NCBI GenBank assembly: GCA_021234155.1
Contig: JAJEKV010000001.1
Coordinates: 2,483,927-2,547,926, forward strand
Source: Isoetes taiwanensis
Lineage: Eukaryota > Streptophyta > Lycopodiopsida > Isoetales > Isoetaceae
Length of the DNA: 64,000 nucleotides
Direction of reading: 5' to 3'
Both the position numbers and the translations under genes were made by a program. The notes under the pieces are model-generated. The model ran no database searches and was not told the DNA's origin. It saw only the letters and a program-made list of their open reading frames with translations. Below are positions 1-10,558 of this stretch, piece by piece; the first letter of the stretch is position 1; every line of letters begins with the position of its first letter.

Positions 1-57
1 AGAGCTCGAAAACAGATAGCGAGATGTTAGAACGGCGGACTAATCGACCAAAATTGT

Positions 58-720
58 TCTCCTTTTTGGCCTTTTGTTATTCTTATCAAAAAGAAAGATA
101 AGGGATATAGAATGTGTGTGGATTATAGAGCTCTTAATAAGTCGATTTGTTAAAGATAAATTTCCGGTACCAGTATGATGATTTATTTGATGAATTACGA
201 GGTGCCTCAGATATTTAGCAAAATTGATTTGAAATCGGGATATCACCAGATCCGAATTAGGGAAGAAGACATTGGCAAAAGCGGCATTGAAACAACCTTT
301 GGTCACTATGAGTTTAAATGTAATGCCTTTTGGTTCGACCAATGCCCCAAGAAACTTTACGCGCCTCATGGGAAGAGTTCTAGCACTGTCTTAGGGAAAA
401 GTGTTGTAGTCTTCTTTGATGACATATTTATATATAGTAGAACTATTGAGGAGCATAAGAAGCACCTTCAACAGGTTTTTGACCTTCTGAGGCAAAATAA
501 GTTGTTTGTTAACGAGTCCAAAAGCAGGTTCTTTATGCAAGAAGTTGGATATTTAGGTCATATCATATCCAAAGAAGGCATACGGATGGATCTGAAAAGA
601 TTAGGGTTATTATTGATTGGCCTCGGCACGAAAACCTCAAAGACTTACGATCTTTTGTGCGCTTATGCGGTTACTATCGCCATTTGTGAAGGATTTTGCA
701 AAAATAACCCTTCCTCTTAG
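58..720 (+). pseudogene. gypsy reverse transcriptase (broken)
   Basis: RT domain of the first gypsy element; it would copy the element RNA into cDNA. The segment at 58-147 reads as the conserved RT start (VILIKKKD, then MCVDYRALNK) and runs into a stop near 148. The main frame from 175 shows IFSKIDLKSGYHQIRI and the catalytic region FFDDIFIYSRT (usual form YxDDI/LVYS), followed by HIISKEGI. The conserved phenylalanine-glycine turn between them is damaged near 330-360. At least one stop and one frame change separate it from the RNase H segment, so no full polyprotein can be made from the sequence as given. Confidence 0.85.
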
Positions 721-795
721 CAGGTTTTAAAGAAAGATACCCCCTTTGTTTGGAATTCGGAAGCCGAAGAAGCTTTCCGAATTTTAAAAGAGAGA

Positions 796-1044
796 ATGGC
801 AACTGAACCAGTATTAGTACTGCCTGACTGGAATAAGCCTTTTACAGTTTGCTCCGATGCAAGTGGAAATGCTATTGGTGCAGTACTGATGCAAGATGGA
901 CATCCATTAGCTTATGTCAGCCGAATGCTCAAACCCTTAGAGCAAAAGTATAGTACTTATGAAAAAGAATTGATTGCCTTAGTTCATGCACTCAAAAAGT
1001 GGAGACATTATCTTATGGGATCTAAGTTTGTAGCTTCGCTTTGA
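796..1044 (+). pseudogene. gypsy RNase H segment
   Basis: RNase H domain of the same element, which degrades the RNA strand during reverse transcription. The frame shows PVLVLPDWNKPFTVCSDASG with the first catalytic aspartate (CSDASG), then AIGAVLMQDGHPLAYVSR and the acidic YEKELIALVHALKKWRHYL stretch that carries the second acidic residue. It stops after about 82 codons, where the family normally continues into a second half of RNase H. That second half can be glimpsed in other frames at 1045-1130. Frameshifts on both sides make it non-functional as read. Confidence 0.85.
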
Positions 1045-1128
1045 TCGAAAAGTTTGAAACATATACAAGCAAGCGAGGATATTATCAATCTTGCTGCAAT
1101 TAAAGCTCATTGATACTATAAAAGGATT

Positions 1129-2691
1129 TTGAAGGGATGCGGCTTGAATATAAGCCCGGGAAGGAGAACCAAAGTTCTTGCGGATGCATTAAGTCGGATA
1201 AGTATTCAAGCTATATCTGTAGCAGAATTTGTTGATTTGGAACCTATGAAAAAAGAATATGTGAGCGATCCCTCCTTTGCTACTCCATATGCACAGGTAC
1301 AAAAGGATGGAAGAGATCCTTTGGCGGAGTACAGGATCCATAATGGGTTATTACTCTACCGAAATCGTACTTGTGTTACACAAGCATACAGGTTGAAGGT
1401 TATACAGGAATGTCATGAACCTCCATATTCTGGTCATAGAGGAATTCAAGCTACTTTAGCAACCGTTAAAAGACGTTTCTTTTGGCCAAAGCTTGAAAGG
1501 GATGTAAGAAAATATATCGAAGCATGTCTTATTTGTCAACAAGTAAAAGCTTCTACTGGTAAGCCTGCCGGATTAGTACAGCCTTTGCCTATTCCAGAAA
1601 AACCATGGAAACATATTACCATGGACTTCATTCAAGGGTTACCAAAGACTATCCACAAGAATGATCAAATTTGGACAGTAGTAGACAGGTTGTCTAAACA
1701 GGCTCATTTTATTCCTTGTAAATCTAGCATGACTGCCCCGCAAGCAAGCAAGATTTTCTTAAAGGAAATATTTAAAGTCCATGGGATGCCAGATGCGATC
1801 ATAACAGATAGAGATCCCCTATTCTGTAGCAAATTTTGGGGTGGACTTATGAAAAACTTAGGCACGACTCTAAAGTATTCCACTGCATACCATCCCCAAA
1901 CGGATGGTCAGACTGAGGTAGTAAATCGAGTTATTGAGGATATGTTGAGATCTTATGTTGCTGAAAGAAAAAGTCAGTGGGAAGAATATCTCTATCTCTT
2001 GGAGTTTGCCTATAATAACACGGTACACTCAGTTACCCAAAGAACTCCTTTTGAAGTGGTGTATAGATATTCTTTGGAATCTCCAATTGCGAAACTTGGA
2101 GGAGAAGTACCTGCTTCCGATGAAGCCACTACAGACTTTGCGGATATATTGCGAGAGGTAAAGGGGCGAATCCAAAAAAGTCAGGAATTGATGGCTTCCA
2201 AACTTGCAAAGAAACGAAAAAGGGTAATTTACAAAAAAGATCAATGGGTTTGGATTCATCTTCCAAAGAAGCGTCTACGGAAGATGGGTAATCGGTATGT
2301 AAAACTGGCCCCTAGGTATTATGGTCCATTCCAAGTTGACGACAAAGTCGGTGAGAATGCCTATCGTTTACATTTATATGGAAAATGGACTAACTTGCAC
2401 CCAGTTTTTAATGTGGGAATACTAAAACCCTATAAGGGAAGTGAAATTTCTCCTGAGATTTTACAGAGAATGGAGCAATCGGAACCTCCCAACATTAAAG
2501 ATGATGAAGAGGTGCTGGAACCGGAGAAAATATTGACACATCAAGATAAGGAGACTAGAAGTTCCTCCTATCGAAGATATCTCGTGAAATTTAAATTTCA
2601 TCCATCCATCGATGCGGTATGGTATTCTAGAACTCAACTGAAAGAATACAATTCCTTGGTGGAAGAATATGAAAAAACTTTGCAAGATTAG
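1129..2691 (+). CDS. gypsy integrase with probable chromodomain
   Basis: Integrase of the chromovirus, open over 520 codons. It inserts the cDNA into the nuclear genome. Visible in order: the HHCC zinc-binding domain (H-x-H in CHEPPYSGHRG near residue 97, then ACLICQQVK near 133), and the DDE core with MDFIQG near 166, TDRDPLF near 227 and TDGQTE near 264. The last two acidic residues are exactly 35 residues apart (D,D35E). The GPF/Y-type C-terminal region (RYYGPFQV) follows near residue 400. The last 70 residues (EPEKILTHQ, then YLVKFKFHP and AVWYS) look like a diverged chromodomain, which targets integration to marked heterochromatin in chromoviruses. The ATG is probably not a true start; this is the tail of a gag-pol polyprotein. 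Confidence 0.9.
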   Translation: MKGCGLNISPGRRTKVLADALSRISIQAISVAEFVDLEPMKKEYVSDPSFATPYAQVQKDGRDPLAEYRIHNGLLLYRNRTCVTQAYRLKVIQECHEPPYSGHRGIQATLATVKRRFFWPKLERDVRKYIEACLICQQVKASTGKPAGLVQPLPIPEKPWKHITMDFIQGLPKTIHKNDQIWTVVDRLSKQAHFIPCKSSMTAPQASKIFLKEIFKVHGMPDAIITDRDPLFCSKFWGGLMKNLGTTLKYSTAYHPQTDGQTEVVNRVIEDMLRSYVAERKSQWEEYLYLLEFAYNNTVHSVTQRTPFEVVYRYSLESPIAKLGGEVPASDEATTDFADILREVKGRIQKSQELMASKLAKKRKRVIYKKDQWVWIHLPKKRLRKMGNRYVKLAPRYYGPFQVDDKVGENAYRLHLYGKWTNLHPVFNVGILKPYKGSEISPEILQRMEQSEPPNIKDDEEVLEPEKILTHQDKETRSSSYRRYLVKFKFHPSIDAVWYSRTQLKEYNSLVEEYEKTLQD

Positions 2692-3033
2692 TTGACAAAG
2701 TTTAGAGATTTTCAAACCTTATAATGGGAATTCTATTTTATTATAATTGCCATTATTTTATTAATAAAATATCTAGATATTGATATGCATAGAATTCTTT
2801 ACTAACGATTGTAAAGAAGCTAAGACCTCTAACGGAACTGAGGCCATCCCTAACGGAAAAGGGAATAAAAATCCTCTAAAGGAATTGAGGTCATTCCTAA
2901 CTGAATTGAAATGAGAAAACCGTAACTTCTAAAGGAACTGAAGTTATCGAATTAAATATCCTTAGACGAATAAGGATAGACGATTTTTTCCCTCGAAGTT
3001 AACGCGGACGTTTAACCTCGGGAAGGGAAGGAT
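2692..3033 (+). other. gypsy 3' untranslated region with short repeats and PPT
   Basis: Non-coding end of the element between integrase and 3' LTR. It contains at least three loose copies of a motif of the form CTCTAAAGGAACTGAGGTCAT (near 2827, 2873 and 2928), separated by purine-rich spacers. It ends with a purine-rich tract at 3020-3033 (GGGAAGGGAAGGAT) directly before the TG of the LTR, fitting a polypurine tract that primes plus-strand synthesis. Confidence 0.7.
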
Positions 3034-3678
3034 TGTTACGGCTTAACGCCGGCTCGGGGGAGTGGCTCAGGCATGGCACAAAGGGAACTAAGAACTCAAT
3101 ACTAGCAACTTATGGTAGATTAATTTCGCAATATAACATATGGGTCTAGGTGGTAAGATTAATGAGTTAAATTAAATGTTCAAAGGATTGCATTAAAATG
3201 TAGCATTGGCGTGGTCGATAACGGTCGCGGACCCGTTCTGGCCAGCTCTAACCTCGGCTCATATCGAGCTTCCTGGATCTATCCAAAAGGGCGAATCCGG
3301 TAGATAAAAGGCCGAATCGACATATTTTAACCTGAATCTCGTTATTAGGCAACACCTACCTTTTAGAATGATATTTCGATCAAAAGGGTCTTCACCTTGG
3401 GAAATAGATAATCTAGCCTTATAAATAACACTTTGCTTCCTTCTCTTATGATTTAGAAAATCCGGTTACGTATGCTTAAGAACTCCTCTGCGCTTTATAG
3501 TAGCTTTTGAACAGTCAGTCTGCCATTAGTTGGAGCTCTTGGTTGTGCCTTAGCAACAAGTAACGAATCTTGTGCAAAGCCTAAGCCCTATGGGTGGTTA
3601 AATCTCCTAACGATCGGAGAGTGTTATTCAATTTCTTGAGTTTGGGTTTTGTCTAGTAGTTTATTCATAATTGTATCA
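3034..3678 (+). repeat. 3' LTR of first gypsy element
   Basis: The start is set by the polypurine tract followed by TGTTACGG. A TATA-like box (CCTTATAAATAAC) lies near 3418, compatible with the LTR promoter. The proposed end TGTATCA near 3672-3678 is a guess from the expected CA terminus; no second LTR copy is in the window for comparison. Confidence 0.6.
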
Positions 3679-3686
3679 CCCCCACT

Positions 3687-3964
3687 GTAGATCTAATGCA
3701 CCAAGAAGTTTTAAAGTCATTAGAGTTCATTGTTGATTCATAGCTACAGAGATTGAAGTATTAATGACTATGATTTTAAAATTTGAATGTTGAATTATCA
3801 TTTAGTGCAAGGGATTAGGGACCATATTGTGGCTCTCTTGCATCCTTGAATTTCTTGTGGAAGTTCATGCTTAATTCAACTAAGTGCTTTAAGTGCTTTA
3901 TGTGCAAAGTTAAGTGAAGTTTGCTTTTAAGTTCTAAACATCTAGTTGACTCATCTTTCCATCA
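3687..3964 (+). repeat. copia 5' LTR, truncated to its 3' part
   Basis: Matches 19634-19911 almost base for base, with only a few differences (around 3697-3702, 3752 and 3778). It ends in CCATCA immediately before the primer-binding site. Sequence to the left (3034-3686) shows no resemblance to the first ~355 bp of the right LTR, so the 5' part of this LTR is missing or replaced. Confidence 0.85.
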
Positions 3965-3965
3965 T

Positions 3966-3977
3966 TGGTATCGAGCC
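3966..3977 (+). other. copia primer-binding site (tRNA-iMet type)
   Basis: TGGTATCGAGCC directly after the LTR matches the initiator methionine tRNA 3' end complement (TGGTATCAGAGCC), with one A missing. This is the usual primer of plant copia elements. Confidence 0.75.
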
Positions 3978-3995
3978 AGGTTGGCTTAAGTCATA

Positions 3996-5853
3996 ATGTC
4001 AACTAGATTTGCAGCAAATTTGTTGAATTAAATTGAAGTATTTAAGGGGGACACTGGATTCCAAGTCTGGAAGGAGTCTATTAAGTCTGCGCTAGAGTTT
4101 GAACACTTGTGGCACCTTGTAGGTGGTGGTCGGGGCCACTTTTTTTCAAAGAAGTACGAAGTGCAAGTCCGGGAGCCAGCTCTAGCAATCCAGGGGAGAA
4201 ACCGAGACTCACAAAGTTCGGGGCAAGCTTCAGCTCCCGTGGTTCCAAAGAATGTGATGACAATAAAATTATGGAAGCTCGCCAGATAATTCTAAGCAAG
4301 GTAGGAACCGCTTTGAAGCCGAGGTTAAGGGATGAAACCACATGAGATGTGGCAAAGATCCGTAAGTCAAGATGAGGTAAAAAAGCTCATCTCAAATAGA
4401 TTTGTTGGAAAAACAACTAAGGAAACTTAAATTGTTTGAAAAAGATGAGCTAACAGATTTTTTGGAGAAGTTTGATTCAATTGTGGCAGATCTTGAAGGA
4501 GCTGGGAATGTTCTAAGTGAACAATATCAAATCTTGGCATTATCTAGAGCTGTTTCTCACAATACTCAGCTTGCAACACTAGTAAGGAATATTGCCACAT
4601 CAAAAGAGCATGCTTTGAGGATAATTAGAACAGAATTTGAGCAGTCAAAAGGCCTGCAAGATGATGATCAAACTCCAGAAGTTTTGTTTGCAAGAAAGCA
4701 GAAAAAAGGAGGAGGAACCAATAGAATTGGACCCTGCTATTCTTGTAATCAATATGGGCATCTGAAAAATGAATGTCCAAATGTAAGTGAAGGTAAACAA
4801 TTCAAATGCTTTAACTGTGATGGTAAAGGCCATATTTCAGCAAATTGTCCAAGCCCAAAGGGTCGAGGGAGAACACAAGTGGACTCTAAAAGAGGAAGAG
4901 GACGGTTCAAAGGAAGTGCTAGTGTAAATATAGTGGAGGAATCAAATGAAGAAGCTGATGACATTGAGGTAAAACATATGCTTAATGTTTCTCAGAATTT
5001 TAACAAGTATGATAACAAATTTCTCGTGATAGATTCAGGAGCAGAGAAATCAGTAGTGCATGACCTGAAGATTCTAAAAGAATGTAAACAAGAGCATGGT
5101 CATGTTCAACTTGGAGATGGTGGTGTACAAAAAATTAGAGATTCTGGAATACTAGAATTGTTTGACTTGAATGGAAAGAGTGTGATGCTAAAAGACGTTT
5201 TATGTGTGCTTAAGCTTGTGAGAAATTTAATCTCAGTTTGTCAGCTTGTAGATCTTGGCTACAAAGTTGTTTTTGAAAAACTTGAATGCAAAATATTTCT
5301 GAATAATATTTTGAAGTTCATTGGAAGGAGAGTAGGCAATTTATTTGGATTTGACAAAGATCATATGTTGTCTATAAATCTGGTTCAACATCCTTCAAAG
5401 ACAACTTGGCATCATAGATTATGTCACACTAATTCATCAAATATTGATCTGCTCATTAAAAACAAGTTCATAACTGCAAAAATAGATGAAGAAAAAGGAC
5501 TATGTGCAGGTTGTCAACTTGGCAAGCAGTCTAGGCTTGCATTTAAAAGAAATGCAAAAAGAGCTAAGGGAATATTGGATTTAGTTCACACAGATCTGTG
5601 TGGACCTATTAATGTTACAGGCATTGAAGGACACAGATACTTTATGACCTTCATAGATGACTTTAGCAGGAGAACAAAGTGTTATTTGTTGAAAACAAAA
5701 GATCAAGCTTTTGAAGCTTTGAAATTATTTATAGCCGAGGTAGAACCGGAAACGAAAAAAAAAGTTAAGTGCATAATCGCACGGGAGGAGGAGAATACTT
5801 GTCAAAAGAATTTAAATGGTATTGTGCTAACCGTGGTATTAAAAGACAGTTGA
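3996..5853 (+). pseudogene. copia gag, protease and integrase N-terminal part (broken)
   Basis: First part of the copia polyprotein: gag packages the RNA, protease cuts the polyprotein, integrase inserts the cDNA. The likely start at 3996 (MSTRFAA) is followed by a stop, and the gag frame resumes with GDTGFQVWKESIKSALEFEH. The long frame 4402-5853 (483 codons) holds two CCHC zinc knuckles (CYSCNQYGHLKNEC near residue 112, CFNCDGKGHISANC near 136), the protease active site VIDSGAEKS near 210, and the integrase HHCC domain (WHHRLCH, then CAGCQLGK) with the first catalytic aspartate in HTDLCGP. The second catalytic aspartate region is lost in a frameshift near 5770; GGEYLSKEFK can still be read in another frame. 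Confidence 0.85.
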
Positions 5854-6500
5854 CATCTGATTCTCTCCACAACAAAATGGTGTGGCTGAAAGAAAAATAG
5901 GACTCTGCTAAATCTTTGTTAGTTCCATGCTCAAATACTCGGGTTTGCCAAATTTCCTATGGAGTGAAGCACTCAAAACAAAGAGTTGACATTCAAAACA
6001 TATTACCTTCTGTAAGTACAAAAGGTACAGTACCTAACATGCTGTGGTCAGGAAAGATTCCTAGTTATGAAAATTTAAGATCATTTGGTTGTTTGGCATT
6101 TGTTCATGTTCCTGAAGAAATCAGAAAAAAACTTGATGATCGAGCATGTATTGCATACTTAGTAGGCTATGATATGCATTCAAAAGCATATAGATTATAT
6201 GATCCTGCTCATAGAAAAATTCTGATTAGTAGAGATGTAGTATTTAATGAGAATAAGTTCTATCGAGCAATTCCAAATGTCTATGATGATATTTTGAATA
6301 ATGATCAAGGTAATATTGATCTAGAAGAAAAAGTTGAGCATGTTGCCCAAAATAAATTGGAAGTGCAGGATACAAAAGGTGCTTTTGATAATGATAGTGA
6401 AAGTGAAGATGAGGACAAAACTGAAATATCAGATGAGGGAAGTCTCTCAGAATGTGAACATGCAGAGGATGTACCAATAGCTGAACCTGAGATGGCGTAA
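5854..6500 (+). pseudogene. copia integrase C-terminal part
   Basis: Continuation of the copia integrase after the frameshift. The stretch just before it reads QQNGVAERK in another frame, the region of the third catalytic acidic residue. The frame at 5916-6500 then shows TVPNMLWSGKIPSYENLRSFGCLAFVHVP and KAYRLYDPAHRKILISRDVVFNE, which are conserved copia integrase C-terminal motifs. An acidic linker (residues ~140-190, rich in E and D) leads towards the RT. Stops at 6498 and a short gap separate it from the RT frame. Confidence 0.85.
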
Positions 6501-6513
6501 CCCCACCACCACA

Positions 6514-7329
6514 TTGCATGAAGACAAGCCAAAGAGAAAAATTCAAAGGACTAAAGCTCAAATCTTAGCTGATGAGAGCAAACTCAAATTGGAACTGCAT
6601 GGTAGGACAGAAACAGGTAGAAGTAAAAGACATCATGATGGTAAAGGTGAAATTCTATTAGAGACTGAAAAATTGCCTAATAACTTTGAAGAGGCTACTG
6701 GAAGTAATGATGCAGAAAATTGGAGGAAAGCTATGGAGGAGGAGATGCAATCTTTCAAAAGAACAGACACTTATACAGTGGTTGATAAGCCACTAGCTAA
6801 AAATGTTGTTGGCAGTAAATGGGTTTTTAGAATAAAGCCAGGCATTGATGGGAAAACAAAAAAATTCAAAGCAAGGCTTGTAGCACAGGGATTCACTCAA
6901 AAGAAGGGCTTAGACTTTGATGAAACATTTTCACCATTGGTCAAAATTAATAGTCTGAGAATGTTGTTGGCCATTGCAAATTCATGTGATTTAGAAATTC
7001 ATCACATGGATGTGAGCACTGCATTTCTTAATGCTAAACTTGAGGAAGAAATCTATCTAAAGCCACCAGGGTTTGAGGAAAAAGAAGGGAAAATCTGGAA
7101 ACTAAACAGGGCTCTTTATGGACTAAGGCAAGCACCACGTGAGTGGTATAAATGCATGGATAATTACCTCTTAGAGTAAGGCTTTGAAAAATTAAAATGT
7201 GATGGAAACTTATACAGGTACAATAATGGAAAATTCTGGTGCATTATAGCCCTATACGTTGATGATAATATCATGATTGCAAATGACAATGACATTCTGT
7301 CTCATTGCAAGCAAATGCTAAACAAATGG
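6514..7329 (+). pseudogene. copia reverse transcriptase, first part
   Basis: RT of the copia element. The frame shows NWRKAMEEEMQSF, VVGSKWVFRIK, FKARLVAQGFTQKKG, DETFSPLVK, HHMDVSTAFLNA (first catalytic aspartate in MDVSTAF) and ALYGLRQAPREWY. A stop at about 7177 follows LLE; the frame then continues through RYNNGKFWCIIA to the catalytic LYVDDNIMIA near 7255-7285. Shortly afterwards, at 7329, the frame is cut by the nested gypsy LTR. Without the single stop and the insertion this RT would be close to complete, so this copia was lost to its lineage fairly recently. Confidence 0.9.
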
Positions 7330-7897
7330 TGTTTGGGGTCTGGGTTCGGGAACTCCTGCAAGACAGCCCTCTGTGAGGACCCTTGGATCTAACAGGAGAA
7401 TCCGGGGAACTATATCACGCGGGATTTGCAAGAAAAGAACAAGAAGAAGAAAACAGAACAGAAGAGAACAATGAGAGGAAAATGATAAGCTTCCTTGATA
7501 TCAATGATGAACATACATGAGCTCTCGCAATCGAGAGAAGACTGAAGAGAGACAAGACTCAAAACTCATCTAAAAACTCATGTGCTAGCTCTACTCATAT
7601 ATATAGTACAATGGCCTTTGGCCCAATATAGACACTCTGACTGATCTCGGTGCCGACTCCTAGAAGGAGGCCTGATTTGCAGGAATGTTGGCGGTGCCTC
7701 TTGAAGTGCCTAGAATCACGGCCCGACGTGGGGCGGTGACGGCCCGTCACTTGTCCGAGCGCCTCTTTGATAGGCTGCTGCTTGGTCTTCTGTGGGGCCT
7801 TGGATGGCTGACCCGTGGTTGATCTGGGATACTTGAGCTTGACTTGGTCCGTCGTATGCATGAATACTCCCGCATCAAAGAGGGCACGGGACTAACA
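7330..7897 (-). repeat. 3' LTR of nested gypsy
   Basis: Near-identical to 17803-18367, including a block of roughly 280 bp around 7480-7715 with only a few changes. A TATA-like CTCATATATATAGTACA lies near 7592. On the minus strand it begins TGTTAGTCC and ends AAACA. Confidence 0.92.
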
Positions 7898-7912
7898 CTC
7901 CCCACCAAACGA
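7898..7912 (-). other. polypurine tract of nested gypsy
   Basis: On the minus strand the bases before the 3' LTR read GTTTGGTGGGGAG, purine-rich and directly against the TGTTAG terminus, as expected for plus-strand priming. Confidence 0.7.
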
Positions 7913-9440
7913 CACACTCGGGTGAAGAAAAGGAGGAAGTGTTTCGGCGGAAGCCATCACCACGAAAGTGATCCTCACGGAATGAGGACGGCACCATTAT
8001 GGTACCGCCAATGAGATCCCGGCGTGTTTGAAAAGGAGGAGTGTTGAGGCCAAGGGCGTGATCTCGCATCAATGAAAAAACGAGATCGCACCATGTCTTC
8101 AAGGGCAGCATGGGGATCGGAAGAAACAAACCGACATTCCATGAGCATGCAGGTCCGAGGCCGAAGGCACCGACCCGGCATTCGGGATTGCAAGAAAAAA
8201 AATGGACGCCGATTTAAGGAGCCGAGCAAGATGCATTTTAGAGCAGCACAAAACCTCGCTGAAGGTGGATCAAGGATCTCGGTGAGGTGGCGGCGTGCAT
8301 TCTCGCAAGAAGGTGTCAAGACCATGAAGCGCATCATCGTAAGCCAACCACGCCATTAGCAATATAGATCCAATTCATGGTGTTATCAAGAGTGGCACCC
8401 TCCTCCCAATTGAGCTAACAAAACGGGATCCCACCCGAGATCCGCCGAGATCCGAGGTGGAGTCCATCCAGCATGGCCATCCATGACCTTTGTCCAAAAG
8501 GGGAGACGCCAATCGAAGTCAGAAACCCGGGCGCGGAGGAACACGCAGGGGAAGCATAGGGAGAGGGAACCATGCCCGCGGGCGGGGTTGCCGAGCCCGC
8601 CCCCTAATTCACCGACAAGGGCCGGATCAAGAGCTTTACACCAACGATCCCGCATGCGAGGCGGGGAGTTGAGAGTTGACAGAGGGCTATCCCACTGTGG
8701 GGACCGCCTTGCTATCCGTAAGAGCACGTAATTGATTGTACCCCCTGCCAGGTGTTGCATGTAAACTTGTGCATAGGGAAGATCCTGATGCCCCGATACT
8801 TCCTTATTTGTTGCAGCACTTCCGCTTGCCGAGAGGCAAATGATGAGCAAGCTCGCATGTACTCTTGATGAAGAGCGTGGGTCCGGAAGCATGATCACGA
8901 GATAGGGGTTGTTATCCCGAAGCAACCATTGAAGAGTGGGGTCACCCCGAAAGTTCTCGTAAGTGGCCCATCCCCAAATCTCTCCGTATCACCCGGATAG
9001 AAATCATGAAAAATGTAAGCCATGGGCTGAACAAGTCCGAAGGTGATGAAGTCCTGATCGTCGCAGTGGAATGAGATCAAAGACCAACAGGGCACAAAGA
9101 TAAACCTTTGTCTTCAATTGAGAGTTCGCCGATCCAAGAAAATCTGCAGGCGCAGTGAACATCCACAGACCATCAGCCCCATGCCACTTCGGAAGAAAGA
9201 GGTGGCGGGGGGCAACCACATAATCCGGATAGCGTGAAGGAACTGGAAATCAACAGTGCGGGGCTAACGATGGCAATATAGCCGCCAAGTTTGGTTCAGG
9301 CCTCATCGCCAGCCCGAATAGCGTCTTTATGAATCGTTATTCAAGATCACGGATCCTCGTGGTCCTTTTCTAACGTATATGGACCGGACCCGCTTCGAGA
9401 AGTGTGGACTCGTGGAGGTGGATTGCCCAGAGCATTGAGT
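7913..9440 (-). other. region between extra ORF and 3' LTR, nothing recognised
   Basis: Part of the long stretch between integrase and 3' LTR of the nested gypsy. It is GC-rich with many short frames on both strands, none resembling a known domain. Tat/Athila-type elements commonly carry non-coding or env-like sequence here, which is the only explanation I can offer. Confidence 0.5.
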
Positions 9441-10558
9441 CGAAGCACGCGCAATCTCCGCGTCATCAAGAATTTTCTGTTTCAACCTCCGTAAGCTGAT
9501 CTTGGAGAGATGTGAGCTGTGAAGTCTTCGTGGAGAGCTGAGCCGTCAGAGAGGCAATTTGAGCGTCCACGCCGGTAAGGTTTTGAACTTGAGTGTCAGA
9601 ATTGTCACAAAGCTTCCGGAGTACAAGGCGTCAAGCTTAGCTATATCTTTCTCTTTGTCACTTTCAGAAAGTATCTTTGGACTTGTTTTGCTCCAATAAG
9701 TCCCTGAATTTTGGATTGAGTTGAGCCCGGATCTGTAAGTAGGCTGGTCTCGATCTCATGCACTTTTGAGATCTATACAGGGGCTGTAAGAGAGCTCCGT
9801 GCTTGTCTTGAAGTTGGGCCTCCAAAGTTTGAACTTGTGCAAAGGGCGGCTTGAAGGTCACGGTGAACCGCGATCCGAGGTCAGTTGGGGTGGCCGTGTG
9901 AACCCCATTCATAAGAGCTTCTTGGGATTCTTGTAACTTTAGAACAGCAGCTTGAGCATCCTGCTGATACTGATACAACAGCTGACGAGGGTGCGGTGGT
10001 GGTGGAGCCTCGCCAAGGTTCGGGTTTGCAATGTTTGTGAGACATGGTGTGAACTGGAATGCTTGGATTCTGTAGCAGAGGAGGAGACAGTGACATGGGA
10101 ATGCAGAATTTTGACATGACCAAAGGAAGAAGGGCGTGAAGTGCCGACTTGGTGAGTCTGAGGAAGGGACTGCTGAGTGGAATTTTGAGAATGAGAGTTT
10201 GTGGGAGGAAAGTAATGACGATGAGGGCTTGAAGATGGCCTCCCACGTGTTTTTCAGAGGTAGAAGTGGCAGCCCGAAGACGGTCAATTTCTTGGAGAAG
10301 TCGGTAGAACAACAATTGGGGCCAATCAATGTGGTGTTTGGAGCGAGTAGCAGTGATCACCATATTATAGAAAGGCTTATTGATATGGGTGTTCTTGATA
10401 GAATACCCAAGGTACTTGCGCCACGTAAACTTAACAAAAATTTCATGGGGCTTGTCAATATTTGTCGCGATGCACATTGGCGTGATAAGCGTGAGCACCA
10501 AACTCAATTGACATCGGAGATCCCGTATGGCGGACCAAGATAAACAAGGGGTTTGCAA
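9441..10558 (-). pseudogene. extra coiled-coil ORF downstream of integrase
   Basis: Minus-strand coding remnant in the extra 3' region. The frame at 9664-10329 ends in a glutamine-rich helical stretch (YQYQQDAQAAVLKLQESQEA, then VQTLEAQLQDKHGALL). A second frame at about 9472-9600 reads VDAQIASLTAQLSTKTSQLT with hydrophobic residues at heptad spacing. Together they look like a decayed protein with long coiled coils. I recognise no catalytic motif and no membrane segment, so an env role is not supported. Additional ORFs are known after integrase in Tat-lineage elements; whether this is one is inference. Confidence 0.5.

Larger units (their letters stand above)
1..3678 (+). mobile_element. Ty3/gypsy chromovirus, 3' part with 3' LTR
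   Basis: This is the right-hand part of an LTR retrotransposon; its 5' LTR, gag and protease lie outside the window. Reverse transcriptase, RNase H and integrase follow in the Ty3/gypsy order, and then come a purine-rich tract and a 3' LTR that opens with TGTTACGG. The integrase C-terminus ends in a stretch resembling a chromodomain, which places the element among the plant chromoviruses (inference). Reading frames are broken in the RT and RNase H part, while the integrase frame is open over 520 codons. The right limit is uncertain because copia LTR sequence begins at 3687. Confidence 0.85.

Noticed and set aside
8386-8925. 179-codon minus-strand frame in the nested gypsy 3' region
   Set aside because: No motif, opposed by equally open plus-strand frames, GC-rich composition; not supported as a gene.
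10136-10543. 135-codon plus-strand frame inside the nested gypsy
   Set aside because: It is antisense to the coiled-coil frames, which show heptad structure; the plus-strand product has no recognisable feature.
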